From assembly GCF_026410545.1 (NCBI RefSeq), contig NZ_JAPMIT010000001.1, positions 806,001 to 870,000 of the forward strand: a stretch of DNA of 64,000 nucleotides, written 5' to 3'. The notes beneath the pieces are model-generated. The model ran no database searches. It was not told the DNA's origin and saw only the letters and a list, made by a program, of their open reading frames with translations. This document shows, piece by piece, positions 33,155 through 41,062 of the stretch. The position numbers and the translations under genes are program-made. The number at the start of each line of letters is the position of its first letter. Positions within the stretch are counted from its first letter, which is position 1. The DNA is from Microbacterium sp. STN6. GTDB lineage: Bacteria > Actinomycetota > Actinomycetes > Actinomycetales > Microbacteriaceae.

Positions 33155-34646
33155 GCGACTGCAGATCGTGCAGGCGAGCGGATGCGTCCGCCAGCGGCAC
33201 GGTCGACCACGAGGCGGCGAACGTTCCCTTACGGGCCGAGCACGTGAGCCGCAGCCGGTGCGGCGTCTCGAGGAAGATGACGTCGAAGCGCAGGGTGTCG
33301 CCGTCGCCGTCGTGGCTATCGCTGTCGTTGCGGCCATTGCCGTTGCCGCTGCTCCAGCCGCCCTCGACGGCAACGGGGGGAGCGGGCGCCTCGTGGGTCA
33401 CAGCCCAGTCGCCGTTCCCGAGCCGCGCCTCGATGCGCCCGCTGGCGTCAACGAGAGCGATCCGCCACTCGTCGCCGACGCGGAGCACCTCGACGGCCTC
33501 CGGCGTCGGCGCGTTCCGCGGGGCGGACGGCAACGGCTGAAGGTGGGCGTGCTCCCAGTCGGCGCTGCGGGCGGGGTGCGGCTGCAGCATCCGCTTGGGT
33601 GTTGAAACGGGGGCGACGCGGAGGTCCGCCAGGCGATCGAGCAGCCGCTGGTCGGCGCCCGTGCGCTCGCGCGGTTCGCTGCCGAAGGCGGGCACCAGAT
33701 GCTGCCAGAACAGCTCGAGCGTGCGCTGCATCTCGACGGTGGCGCCGGTGAAGGCGATGACGGCGTCGTGCTCGGGCAGTACCACGCAGAACTGGCCGAA
33801 GGCGCCGTCGCCGCGGTAGCCGTGCTGCGAGATCCAGAACTGAAAGCCGTAGCCGAGCGACCAGTCGGGCAGCGGCGGGGTGGTGGGCGTGATGCCGGGT
33901 TCGGCGGCGGTCGGAATGTGGGCGTGCGTGGCATCGTCGACCCACTCGGCGGGGATCAGCTGCGTCTCGCCCCAGCGGCCGCGCGACAGGTACAGCTGCC
34001 CGAGGCGGGCAATGGCGTCGGTGGGGGCATGCAGGCCCGTGAAGCCGAGATTGCGGCCGGCCGGCACCTCCTGCCAGCCGAGGGGCGGCAGGTCGAGCGG
34101 GTCGAACAGGCGCGGGCGCAGGTACTCGACGAGCGTCTGCCCCGCCCGCTTCTGGATGATGGCCGCGAGCGTGTATGTCGCCGGCTGGTTGTAGGCGAAG
34201 ATCGTGCCGGGGTCGCGATCGGGCGGCACGAGCAGGAACCCTCGCACCAGGTTGGTCGGATCGTTCGCCATCGCCGCGTCGAGTGTGTCGGACGTGTGGC
34301 CACTCGACATGGAAGCCACGTGCCGCACGAGCATCGAACGGCTGCGCGGGTCGACGATGTCGTCGGCGAACTCGGGAAAGTAGTCGATGACGGGCGTATC
34401 GAGATCAATCAGCCCCTCGGCAACGGCGAAGGCGGCGGCCGTCGACGTGAAGCTCTTGCTCAGGGAGTACAGCAGGTGCGGCCGATCCCTCGCGTATGGC
34501 GCCCACCAGCCGGATGCGACGATCCGCCCATGCCGAACGATCATGAGGCTGTGCGGGTTCTGCCCGGGGTCGGCGTCAAGAGCGTCGATAAGGCGAAGGA
34601 TGCCGTCGGCGTCGACTCCCTGCTGGCTGGGGCTGCTCGTCTGCAT
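33138..34646 (-). CDS. Serine hydrolase of the beta-lactamase/EstB family
   Basis: 502 residues. ATG 34646 is 6 nt after a TAGTTT box, so probably leaderless. S-x-x-K nucleophile in LLYSLSKSFTSTAAA, the Tyr region FAYNQPATYTLAAII, and C-terminal core GYGFQFWISQHGYRGDGAFGQ. A 120-residue C-terminal extension containing an Asp/Asn/Ser-rich patch (NGNGRNDSDSHDGDGD) follows. There is no signal peptide, so it is probably a cytosolic esterase or peptidase rather than a beta-lactamase. Single gene, convergent with VOC. Confidence 0.85.
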   Translation of the reverse strand: MQTSSPSQQGVDADGILRLIDALDADPGQNPHSLMIVRHGRIVASGWWAPYARDRPHLLYSLSKSFTSTAAAFAVAEGLIDLDTPVIDYFPEFADDIVDPRSRSMLVRHVASMSSGHTSDTLDAAMANDPTNLVRGFLLVPPDRDPGTIFAYNQPATYTLAAIIQKRAGQTLVEYLRPRLFDPLDLPPLGWQEVPAGRNLGFTGLHAPTDAIARLGQLYLSRGRWGETQLIPAEWVDDATHAHIPTAAEPGITPTTPPLPDWSLGYGFQFWISQHGYRGDGAFGQFCVVLPEHDAVIAFTGATVEMQRTLELFWQHLVPAFGSEPRERTGADQRLLDRLADLRVAPVSTPKRMLQPHPARSADWEHAHLQPLPSAPRNAPTPEAVEVLRVGDEWRIALVDASGRIEARLGNGDWAVTHEAPAPPVAVEGGWSSGNGNGRNDSDSHDGDGDTLRFDVIFLETPHRLRLTCSARKGTFAASWSTVPLADASARLHDLQSPSPRG

Positions 34647-34652
34647 CACCCC

Positions 34653-34658
34653 AAACTA
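34653..34658 (-). promoter_or_regulatory. -10 box TAGTTT (minus strand) for leaderless serine hydrolase
   Basis: TAGTTT on the minus strand ends 6 nt before ATG 34646. Confidence 0.5.
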
Positions 34659-34771
34659 GCGCGTGCGTCGGGATCACTCCCGGCCGTGCAGTATTCAGGA
34701 GGAATCGGGGCCGTCGCGGCGTGTCGCGCGTTCCGCCGCGGCGTGTTGCCCGGTTTCTCCTGCGCTATGCA

Positions 34772-34835
34772 CGAGGGCGCGGCTGAGGGCTGAGGAGGGC
34801 ACGGCTGAGGGCCGAGGGCTGAGGGCTGAGGACTC
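34772..34835. repeat. Short-unit tandem repeat (gagggct)n
   Basis: Imperfect repeats of ggctgagg / gagggct fill the gap downstream of the glycosylase gene. Low complexity; no gene seen in 34660-34833. Confidence 0.75.
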
Positions 34836-35427
34836 AGGCCCCCGGCCAGACGCCGGAGCTGCCGCGGCGGTGGCTCGTAACCAGGTGCGTATCGACCATG
34901 CCGATCGCCTCCATGAGCGCGTACATGGTCGTCGGTCCCACGAACACGAAACCCTCCCGGCGCAGGGCCTTCGCCAACGCAACCGACTCGGGTGAGCTGG
35001 TCGGGATGTCGGTGATCGTGCGGGGCGCTGGGGTCGCATCCGGTTGAAAAGACCAGACGACGTCGACGAGGCCGCCGCGCTCGCGCAGGTCGACGGTCGC
35101 GCGTGCGTTCGTGATGGCCGCGCGGATCTTCAGCCGGTTGCGCACAATGCCGGCGTCGGCGAGCAGCCGGTCGACATCGGCATCGGTGAAGGCGGCCACG
35201 CTCTCGGGGTCGAAGCCGGCGAACGCGGCCCGGAACGCAGGCCGCTTGCGCAGGATCGTCGCCCACGACAGCCCCGACTGGAACGCCTCCAGGCTGATGC
35301 GCTCGTACAGTCCGTGCTCATCGCGCACGGGCATGCCCCACTCGGTGTCGTAGTACTCGCGCAGCAGGGGGTCGGTCGCGGCCCAGGGCGGTCGGGCCAG
35401 ACCGTCGTCGCCGATGATGGTCGTCAC
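34834..35427 (-). CDS. tag: DNA-3-methyladenine glycosylase I (Tag) with altered zinc site
   Basis: 197 residues from GTG 35427, which lies 7 nt after CAGGCT. Tag pattern: DPLLREYYDTEWGMPVRD, ISLEAFQSGLSWATILRKRPAFR (catalytic Glu and Trp kept) and GFVFVGPTTMYALMEAIGMVDTHLVTSH. E. coli Tag binds Zn through Cys4, His17, His175 and Cys179. Aligned by eye, the first is Pro (RPPW), the second Tyr (EYYDTEW) and the last Ser, so only the His175 equivalent remains. The protein probably excises 3-methyladenine but must stabilise its termini without zinc. Confidence 0.85.
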   Translation of the reverse strand: MTTIIGDDGLARPPWAATDPLLREYYDTEWGMPVRDEHGLYERISLEAFQSGLSWATILRKRPAFRAAFAGFDPESVAAFTDADVDRLLADAGIVRNRLKIRAAITNARATVDLRERGGLVDVVWSFQPDATPAPRTITDIPTSSPESVALAKALRREGFVFVGPTTMYALMEAIGMVDTHLVTSHRRGSSGVWPGA

Positions 35428-35429
35428 GA

Positions 35430-35490
35430 CACCAAGCCTGTCACGACACCCGGCCTGCACGGCACCAAGCCTGTCACGACGCCCGGCCGC
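35430..35490. repeat. Two imperfect ~30-bp direct repeats upstream of tag
   Basis: The sequence caccaagcctgtcacgac followed by cccggcc occurs twice, about 30 bp apart. One copy carries the proposed -10 box of tag and the other touches the stop of the DUF6114 gene. Confidence 0.75.
35435..35440 (-). promoter_or_regulatory. -10 box CAGGCT (minus strand) for leaderless tag
   Basis: CAGGCT on the minus strand ends 7 nt before GTG 35427. It lies within one copy of the 35430-35490 direct repeat. Confidence 0.4.
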
Positions 35491-36879
35491 TCATCCCTTC
35501 AACACCTGGTGCGTCGGCGTGAACGTGATGGAGTCTGCGGTGACGCCCACCAGCCCGAGGTTCACGGTGAGCAGGCTCGATGGCAGTTGCGGTGTCGGGC
35601 TCGTGGTGTCGGTGCCGAGGGCGATCGTGGTTCCGTCGCCGAGGGTCGCCGAGAGCGAGTCGACGTACACCTGCACGTGGCCGCGCAGCTGCATGCGGTC
35701 GGCGTGCGTGACCAGCACCGGGCCGGTCTGCTTGCCGACGTCGAGGCTGAAGCCGTCGATCTGGATGCTGTCGGCCGACAGCTTGAGCACCGGGACGGTT
35801 CGGCCGTCGATCAGCTGCACCGTCACGAGCTGCACGGTCGGGATGCCCGTGAACGAGATCGACTTGCCTCCCAGCCGGGCCGCGGGCAGCGTGAAGATCG
35901 GCGCCCCTGCGTCGCGGATGGCCGACCCCTGCGGCGCCGGCGTCGCGGGCGTCGTGCCGTCGGAACTCGCACCGCCGCCCGTGGCGCCTCCCGCGCTGCC
36001 GCCCCCGTCGCCGGGCCCCGGATCGTTCGTGGCCGACCCTCCCGTCGACGCGCCGCCGCCCGTGGGCGAGTCGGAGGGTGTGGGGGAGGGCGCTGGGGAG
36101 GAGCAGTGCATGAGGATCGGGATACACAGGCCCGCCCGTGCCTGGTCCGGAGCTGCGGCCGCGCCGACTCCCGTGAGGGAGGCGGCGAGCACGAGTGCGA
36201 CGGCAGCACGGCCGTGCGCGCCGCGCCAGGGTGTGCGCGGGCGCATCCGGGCCAGACGGCGAGACTCGTGCCCAGCGTTCGCGTCCCGCTCATGGTCATC
36301 GTCGCCACCGTCGCCACGTTCGGCACGTTCGGCACGTTCGGCACCCTCGCCACCCTCGGCGGCTCGATCGCCCGCAACCCCGTCGCCCGCAACTCCATCG
36401 CCCGCAACCCCGTCGCCTGAGGCGACCATGTTGCCGCGTTTCGGCATCCATGCCACGGTGATCACGCCGCCGACGGCGCCGAGCAGCATGCCGATGAAGA
36501 ATCCGCCGAGGTTCACGCCGACGAGCGAGTAGACGGAGACGACAAGCGCGATGACGCCGTAGAAGATGCGGTGCGCCGGCATGGCGATCACGAGGATACC
36601 GAGCAGCACGAGCAGCACCGGAATGATGGTGGCCTGCAGCCCCTCGATGCCCACATGAACGTGGATCTTGCCGATGTCGAGCTGGCCCGAGAAGAAGATC
36701 TCAATGCCGGCGAGCACCGTGAGAACGCCGCCGAGGAAGGGGCGACGCCGGCGCCAGGCGGCGAACGCGCGCCATCGTCCGCCGGTCGCTTTTGAGTCAG
36801 CCCCGTCGCGGTCAGCCCCGTCGCGCGCCGGCGCCGCTCGCCTCCGCGCCCGCTCAGCAGGCTTGCCAGAAAGACGCAT
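35491..36879 (-). CDS. DUF6114 membrane protein fused to a secreted beta-domain
   Basis: 462 residues. An Arg-rich N-terminus is followed by about four membrane segments (48-145: LGGVLTVLAGIEIFFSG, ATIIPVLLVLLGILVIAM, IFYGVIALVVSVYSLVGV, FIGMLLGAVGGVITVAW), the DUF6114 core. A repetitive linker (DGVAG and ERAE units) leads to a fifth hydrophobic stretch (AAVALVLAASLTGVGAAAA), then a Pro/Ser/Gly-rich spacer and a C-terminal domain (about 335-460) resembling the lipid- or surface-associated part of DUF6230 proteins. It follows a DUF6230 gene by 3 nt, the usual pairing in Streptomyces. The surface function is unknown. Confidence 0.72.
   Translation of the reverse strand: MRLSGKPAERARRRAAPARDGADRDGADSKATGGRWRAFAAWRRRRPFLGGVLTVLAGIEIFFSGQLDIGKIHVHVGIEGLQATIIPVLLVLLGILVIAMPAHRIFYGVIALVVSVYSLVGVNLGGFFIGMLLGAVGGVITVAWMPKRGNMVASGDGVAGDGVAGDGVAGDRAAEGGEGAERAERAERGDGGDDDHERDANAGHESRRLARMRPRTPWRGAHGRAAVALVLAASLTGVGAAAAPDQARAGLCIPILMHCSSPAPSPTPSDSPTGGGASTGGSATNDPGPGDGGGSAGGATGGGASSDGTTPATPAPQGSAIRDAGAPIFTLPAARLGGKSISFTGIPTVQLVTVQLIDGRTVPVLKLSADSIQIDGFSLDVGKQTGPVLVTHADRMQLRGHVQVYVDSLSATLGDGTTIALGTDTTSPTPQLPSSLLTVNLGLVGVTADSITFTPTHQVLKG
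36310..36418. repeat. Coding tandem repeats in the DUF6114 linker
   Basis: A 9-bp unit (ttcggcacg) near 36318-36345 and a 15-bp unit (cccgtcgcccgcaac) near 36369-36418 encode ERA and DGVAG repeats on the minus strand. Linker length is likely to vary between strains. Confidence 0.75.
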
Positions 36880-36882
36880 CGG

Positions 36883-37479
36883 CTAGAAGCATCCCTTGCT
36901 GCCGTCAGTCAGCTGCACGTGCATGCCGTTCAGCGTGAATACCGAGGCCTGCGTGCTCCACGCGGTCTGCTGAAGGTTGGAGATCGAGATGCTGTCCGCA
37001 TCCTGCGCAAAGTCTCCCGCGGCCCCCTTGTGGCTCGTGTTGACCGTGGAGGCGTCCACGCCGATGCGAATGTTGTTGAAGCTGGCGTTGCCCGCGAGGT
37101 CGGTCATGCCGATCTGCAGGTCGGTGGCCGTTGCCGGCGTGCCGCCGCCGCCCGCCGTGATGAGCATGCCGATCTTGCCCATGGGGGTGTCGGTGACGAC
37201 GGACTGGCACAGGTCGGTCAGCTTGGCCGAAGCGATGTTCGCCACCGCGACCTGGTGAGGCTTGCCCGCCGTGTCATTCATGACTCCCGCGTACTGAGAG
37301 AACCCGGTGCCGTCGAGTTGGGAGGCGCCGATCTGGAACTGGCTGCCCGAGACCGCGAACGACACGGGTACGTCGCCGTGCGCCACGCCGGCCATCATCA
37401 CGGTCGAGACGACCGCGACGGGAACGGCCGCGAGCAGAATGCGGCCGGTGTGCGTTGTCGTGAGCTTCTTGAGCTTCAT
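36883..37479 (-). CDS. DUF6230 family exported protein
   Basis: 198 residues from ATG 37479 with AAGGGG upstream. N-terminal signal/anchor KLTTTHTGRILLAAVPVAVVSTVMMAGVAHG, then a beta-rich domain: VSFAVSGSQFQIGASQLDGTGFSQYAG, LTDLCQSVVTDTPMGKIGMLITAGG and VFTLNGMHVQLTDGSKGCF. Two Cys (in LCQSV and the penultimate residue) could form a disulfide. In Streptomyces, DUF6230 and DUF6114 genes are adjacent and often near a TetR regulator, as here. Probably a cell-surface complex; its function is not established. Confidence 0.78.
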   Translation of the reverse strand: MKLKKLTTTHTGRILLAAVPVAVVSTVMMAGVAHGDVPVSFAVSGSQFQIGASQLDGTGFSQYAGVMNDTAGKPHQVAVANIASAKLTDLCQSVVTDTPMGKIGMLITAGGGGTPATATDLQIGMTDLAGNASFNNIRIGVDASTVNTSHKGAAGDFAQDADSISISNLQQTAWSTQASVFTLNGMHVQLTDGSKGCF

Positions 37480-37520
37480 AGATCCCCTTCGATCTGTCAT
37501 CGCCTTCGATCCACGGGTGG

Positions 37521-37561
37521 TGTACCCCCAATCAGGGTACAACCTGTTGACGGTTCGTCAA
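37521..37561. promoter_or_regulatory. Two inverted repeats between DUF6230 and TetR genes
   Basis: TGTACCC-ccaatca-GGGTACA at 37521-37541 and TTGACG-gtt-CGTCAA at 37547-37561. They lie in the divergent interval 37480-37619. The second matches the size of a TetR dimer site. Confidence 0.65.
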
Positions 37562-37606
37562 TAGGCAGCGAGGGCCGCGTCCCGTCGCCGTCGGCGAGCC
37601 CGAAGG

Positions 37607-37612
37607 TAGGCT
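37607..37612 (+). promoter_or_regulatory. -10 box TAGGCT for leaderless TetR gene
   Basis: TAGGCT ends 7 nt before ATG 37620. Confidence 0.5.
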
Positions 37613-37619
37613 CGCAACC

Positions 37620-38216
37620 ATGCAAGCGGATCGGCGAACCCGGCTCACTCCGCACGAGCGCCGCGCGCAGCTGATCGCACTCGGCGTCGCCTTTCTCGCC
37701 GATCACCCGCTCGACGAGCTCAGCATGGAGTACCTCTCGTCGAAGGCGGGCGTCTCGCGCACCCTGCTCTTCCACTACTTCGACTCACGCAAGGGGTTGC
37801 ACCGCGAGGTCGTGCGCACAGCTCGTGACAGCATGCTGCACGCCACCGAGCCCTCGCCGCATCTGGCGCCGCTCGACCGGCTGCGCGACACCTTGACGCG
37901 CATCGTCGCGTTCGTGCGGGAGCATCGCGGCACGTTCTACTCGCTCGTGCGTGGCGTCGCGAGCGGCGATTCAGAGGTGCGCGAAGTCATCGATCAGGCG
38001 CGGGCGCAGCAGGCCGAACGGGTGATCGCGGTATTTCTGGAACAGGGCGCCGGCGATTCCGAGATGCTGCGCATCGCCCTGCGCTCGTGGGTGGCGTTCG
38101 CCGAGGAGGTGCTCGTCGAGAGCGCGCTCGGCTCAGAAATGCCGAGTGCGCAGATCGTGGCGTTCCTGGAACGCAGCGCCGTGGCGGTCGCGGGGGCGGT
38201 GGAGGGGGAGGGGTAG
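37620..38216 (+). CDS. TetR family regulator of the DUF6230/DUF6114 pair
   Basis: 198 residues. HTH: HERRAQLIALGVAFLADHPLDELSMEYLSSKAGVSRTLLFHYFDSRKGLHREVVRT. The C-terminal ligand domain resembles the TetR_C group with FVREHRGTFYSLVRGVASGD and LRSWVAFAEEVLVESAL. It is divergent from the surface-protein pair, with two palindromes in the interval. Lipid-derived ligands are known for related regulators; the ligand here is unknown. Probably leaderless. Confidence 0.85.
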   Translation: MQADRRTRLTPHERRAQLIALGVAFLADHPLDELSMEYLSSKAGVSRTLLFHYFDSRKGLHREVVRTARDSMLHATEPSPHLAPLDRLRDTLTRIVAFVREHRGTFYSLVRGVASGDSEVREVIDQARAQQAERVIAVFLEQGAGDSEMLRIALRSWVAFAEEVLVESALGSEMPSAQIVAFLERSAVAVAGAVEGEG

Positions 38217-38230
38217 GCGCAGTCGTCGGC

Positions 38231-38326
38231 GGGACGGGTTTCGAAACGCCGGCTTTGCCGGCTCCTCAACCGGCAGAGGGCGGGACGGGTTTCGAGACGC
38301 CGGCTTTGCCGGCTCCTCAACCGGCA
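38231..38326. repeat. Two copies of a 45-bp intergenic hairpin element
   Basis: Copy 1 spans 38231-38275 and copy 2 38282-38326, differing at one base. Each starts gggacgggtttcga and contains the stem GCCGGC-ttt-GCCGGC followed by tcctcaaccggca. This has the look of a dispersed REP-like intergenic element of actinobacteria. It separates the TetR and P450 genes. Confidence 0.85.
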
Positions 38327-38382
38327 TGGGGCGGGGTTGCCAAGCGGCGGCGGTGGGGTTGACTGGGGGCACGGCGACGAAA

Positions 38383-39660
38383 GTGAGTCTCACGTTGGAT
38401 TCCATTCCCACCCTGCCCGGCATTGACAGCACGCTCGCGTTCCTGAAAGACGGCTACCTGTTCGCGTCAAAGCGCTGCGCGCGCCTCGGCTCCGACGCGT
38501 TCCACACCCGGCTTGGCGGACGCCCTGTCACGTTCATGCTCGGGGCGGATGCCTCGCGCACGTTCTGGTCGGGAGGTCGCTTCGACCGCCACGGCTCCAT
38601 TCCGCCGACGGCGACGCACTTGCTGCAGGACAACGGAAGCTCGCAGACGCTCGACGGCGAGGAGCACCGCCACCGCAAGCGCATGTTCCTCGAGATGATG
38701 GAGCCGCCCGAGCGCGACCGGCTGCGAGCGGTGTTTGCGGCGGAGTGGGACGACGCCGCAGGGCGCTGGCAGGAGCAGGGCGAGATCGTGCTGCACGACG
38801 AGCTGCAGAGCGTGCTCACGAGAACGGCCATGCTCTGGGCCGGACTCGACCTGCGGGAGAACGACGCGGCATCCCGAGCATTCGAACTGGGGGAGATGGT
38901 CGAGAACGCCGGCCGGTTCGGGCCACGGAACTGGATGGCGCGCACCCTGCGCTTCCGCACGGAGTGGTGGGCGCGCGGTGTCATCGACGGGGTGCGAGAG
39001 GGCAGCCTTGACGTGCCGGAGGGGTCGGCGGTGCACCGACTGGCTACCCAGACGAACCTGGACGGCACGCTGCTCGATCGGGCGGTCGCCGGGGTGGAAC
39101 TGCTGAACACCGTTCGACCCATCGTGGCCATCTCGCGCTTCATCGTCTTCGCGGCGTTGTGCCTGAACGAGGTGCCGCGTTGGCGCGAGACGTTCGCCGC
39201 GGGCGACGACAGCGATCTCGCCCACTTCGTGACCGAGGTGCGCCGACATGCACCGTTTTTCCGGGTGATGGGCGGCAGGGTTCGCCGCGCGTTCGAGTGG
39301 CGGCAGCATCCGTTCTCAATAGGGCAGTGGGTGCTTCTCGACCTGTACGGAACCAACCACGACCCGCGGCTGTGGCCCGAGCCGTACCGGTTTCGGCCGG
39401 AGCGCTTTCGCGACTGGCCGGGCGACCCATACACGCTGATTCCACAGGGCGGCGGCGAGTACCTGCACGATCATCGGTGCGCGGGCGAGCCGGTGACGAT
39501 CGAGCTCATGCGGGAGGGCGTGCGCGCCCTGAGCCGCAGCATCGAGTACGGGGTGCCGCCGCAGGACCTGCGCGTGAGCCTGCGGCACTTCCCGGCGGGG
39601 CCGGCGAGCGGCTTTCGGATCAACCGCGTGCGGCGGTCGCGCGCCACCTGGACGGTGTAA
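38383..39660 (+). CDS. Cytochrome P450, CYP152-like fatty-acid peroxygenase
   Basis: 425 residues from GTG 38383; GTG 38353 is an alternative and neither has a good ribosome site. No membrane anchor. The heme loop reads QGGGEYLHDHRCAGEPVTIELM, with the proximal Cys in HRCAGE. The I-helix region has EVRRHAPFFRVMGG, with Arg followed by Pro as in CYP152 peroxygenases that use H2O2 and the substrate carboxylate instead of the acid-alcohol pair. QWVLLDLYGTNHDPRLWPEPYRFRPERF is also the CYP152 form. Likely reaction: alpha- or beta-hydroxylation or decarboxylation of fatty acids with H2O2. Stand-alone, without a redox partner gene nearby, which fits. Confidence 0.85.
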   Translation: MSLTLDSIPTLPGIDSTLAFLKDGYLFASKRCARLGSDAFHTRLGGRPVTFMLGADASRTFWSGGRFDRHGSIPPTATHLLQDNGSSQTLDGEEHRHRKRMFLEMMEPPERDRLRAVFAAEWDDAAGRWQEQGEIVLHDELQSVLTRTAMLWAGLDLRENDAASRAFELGEMVENAGRFGPRNWMARTLRFRTEWWARGVIDGVREGSLDVPEGSAVHRLATQTNLDGTLLDRAVAGVELLNTVRPIVAISRFIVFAALCLNEVPRWRETFAAGDDSDLAHFVTEVRRHAPFFRVMGGRVRRAFEWRQHPFSIGQWVLLDLYGTNHDPRLWPEPYRFRPERFRDWPGDPYTLIPQGGGEYLHDHRCAGEPVTIELMREGVRALSRSIEYGVPPQDLRVSLRHFPAGPASGFRINRVRRSRATWTV

Positions 39661-39679
39661 CAGCGGCAAGCGGGGGCGC

Positions 39680-41062
39680 CTATACGGGGAGGCTCGCCTT
39701 GTCGGCGCGGAAGGCCGCGCCGCGATGATCGTCGGCGAGGCGCGGCCCTTTGCCGAGAACCGCCTCGCGGAACGTCTGCCCGGTCTGGGGCTCGGCGAGT
39801 ATGCCGCGTCGGCGCAACTCGGGCGAGACGAGCCTCACGAAATCCTCCTCGCCGGTGGGGCGGATCACGCTTGACAGGTTGAAGCCGTCGACATCGGCCT
39901 CGTCGGCCCAGCGCTCCAACTCGTCTGCGACGGTTGACGGTGAGCCGACGATCACGGGCCCGCGACCGCCGATGCTGATGAACTTCGCCATCTCGCGCGC
40001 CGTCCATACCCGTGTCGGGTCGAGCTTGGTGAACGTCGAGAGCGCCGACTGGTGCGCCTCTGACTCCACGTACTCCAGCGGCTGGTCGAGGTCGACGCCG
40101 GCGAGGTCGACGCCGGTCCAGCCGCCGAACAGGGCGAGCGCGGCATCCGCATCGACGTATTGCTGGTAGTCCTCGTATTTGGCGATGGCCTCCTCATCGG
40201 TGTCGGCGACGATCACCGTGGCCATCGTGAAGATCTTCACCGCGTCAGCAGACCGTCCCTTCTCGACAAGGTTGCGGCGCACCGTGTCGACCCACCCGCG
40301 AACCAGGCGGGTGGAGTAGCCGTTGAAGAAGATCGCCTCGGCGTTCTCGGCCGCGAACGAGAGCCCGCGCGGTGAGGCGCCTGCCTGAAAAAGCAGCGGT
40401 GTGCGCTGAAGCGACGGCTCGGCCAGTGCCGGGCCGGGAACCGTGAAGTACTCGCCCTCGTGGTCGATGCGGTGAACCTTCTCGGGGTCGACGAAGACGC
40501 CGGTGGTGCGGTCGGCAACGATCGCCCCGTCTTCGATGGAGCCCTCCCACAGCTTGTAGACGACGTCCATGTACTCGTCGGCGCGGTCATACCGTTTGTC
40601 ATGCGGCGGCTGCTCCGTGAGCCCGAGGTTGCGCGCGGCCGAATCCTGGTAAGACGTCACGATGTTCCAGCCGACGCGGCCGTTCGAGAGGTGGTCAAGT
40701 GTCGTGAAGCGGCGCGCGAGCAGGTACGGGTGCTCATACGTGACGGATGCCGTCACGCCAACACCGATGCGCTCGGTGGCGGCCGCGAGCGCGCTGATAA
40801 CGAGCGTGGGGTCGAGAATCGGGTACTGGACGCCGCCGCGCATTGACGCGTCGGCGTTGCCGCCATAGACGTCGTATTGGCCGAGGATGTCGGCGAGGAA
40901 GATTCCGCTGAAGCCGCCTGACTCCAGAGTCTGGGCGAGCTCGGTCCAATACGACAGCTGGGCGTAGCGGCGGCTCTGATCGTGAGGGTGGCGCCAGAGC
41001 CCGGGTGACTGGAATGCCGGCACCATCATCTCGAAGGCGTTCAGCATGATGGGCTTGCTCAT
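39680..41062 (-). CDS. NtaA/SnaA/DszA-type FMNH2-dependent monooxygenase
   Basis: 460 residues from ATG 41062 with GAGGAG upstream. Bacterial-luciferase-like TIM barrel: PGLWRHPHDQSRRYAQLSYWTELAQTLESGGFSGIFLADILGQYDVYGG, then GVGVTASVTYEHPYLLARRFTTLDHLSNGRVGWNIVTSYQDSAARN and LFQAGASPRGLSFAAENAEAIFFNG. These are the NtaA/DszA family blocks. Such enzymes oxidise sulfones, nitrilotriacetate or other xenobiotics using FMNH2 from a separate reductase. The gene overlaps the stop of the MFS gene by 4 nt, implying joint uptake and oxidation. Confidence 0.9.
   Translation of the reverse strand: MSKPIMLNAFEMMVPAFQSPGLWRHPHDQSRRYAQLSYWTELAQTLESGGFSGIFLADILGQYDVYGGNADASMRGGVQYPILDPTLVISALAAATERIGVGVTASVTYEHPYLLARRFTTLDHLSNGRVGWNIVTSYQDSAARNLGLTEQPPHDKRYDRADEYMDVVYKLWEGSIEDGAIVADRTTGVFVDPEKVHRIDHEGEYFTVPGPALAEPSLQRTPLLFQAGASPRGLSFAAENAEAIFFNGYSTRLVRGWVDTVRRNLVEKGRSADAVKIFTMATVIVADTDEEAIAKYEDYQQYVDADAALALFGGWTGVDLAGVDLDQPLEYVESEAHQSALSTFTKLDPTRVWTAREMAKFISIGGRGPVIVGSPSTVADELERWADEADVDGFNLSSVIRPTGEEDFVRLVSPELRRRGILAEPQTGQTFREAVLGKGPRLADDHRGAAFRADKASLPV

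Noticed and set aside
33138-34646. True beta-lactamase
   Set aside because: No signal peptide, long C-terminal extension, and only the general SxxK fold. EstB-like esterases share these features.
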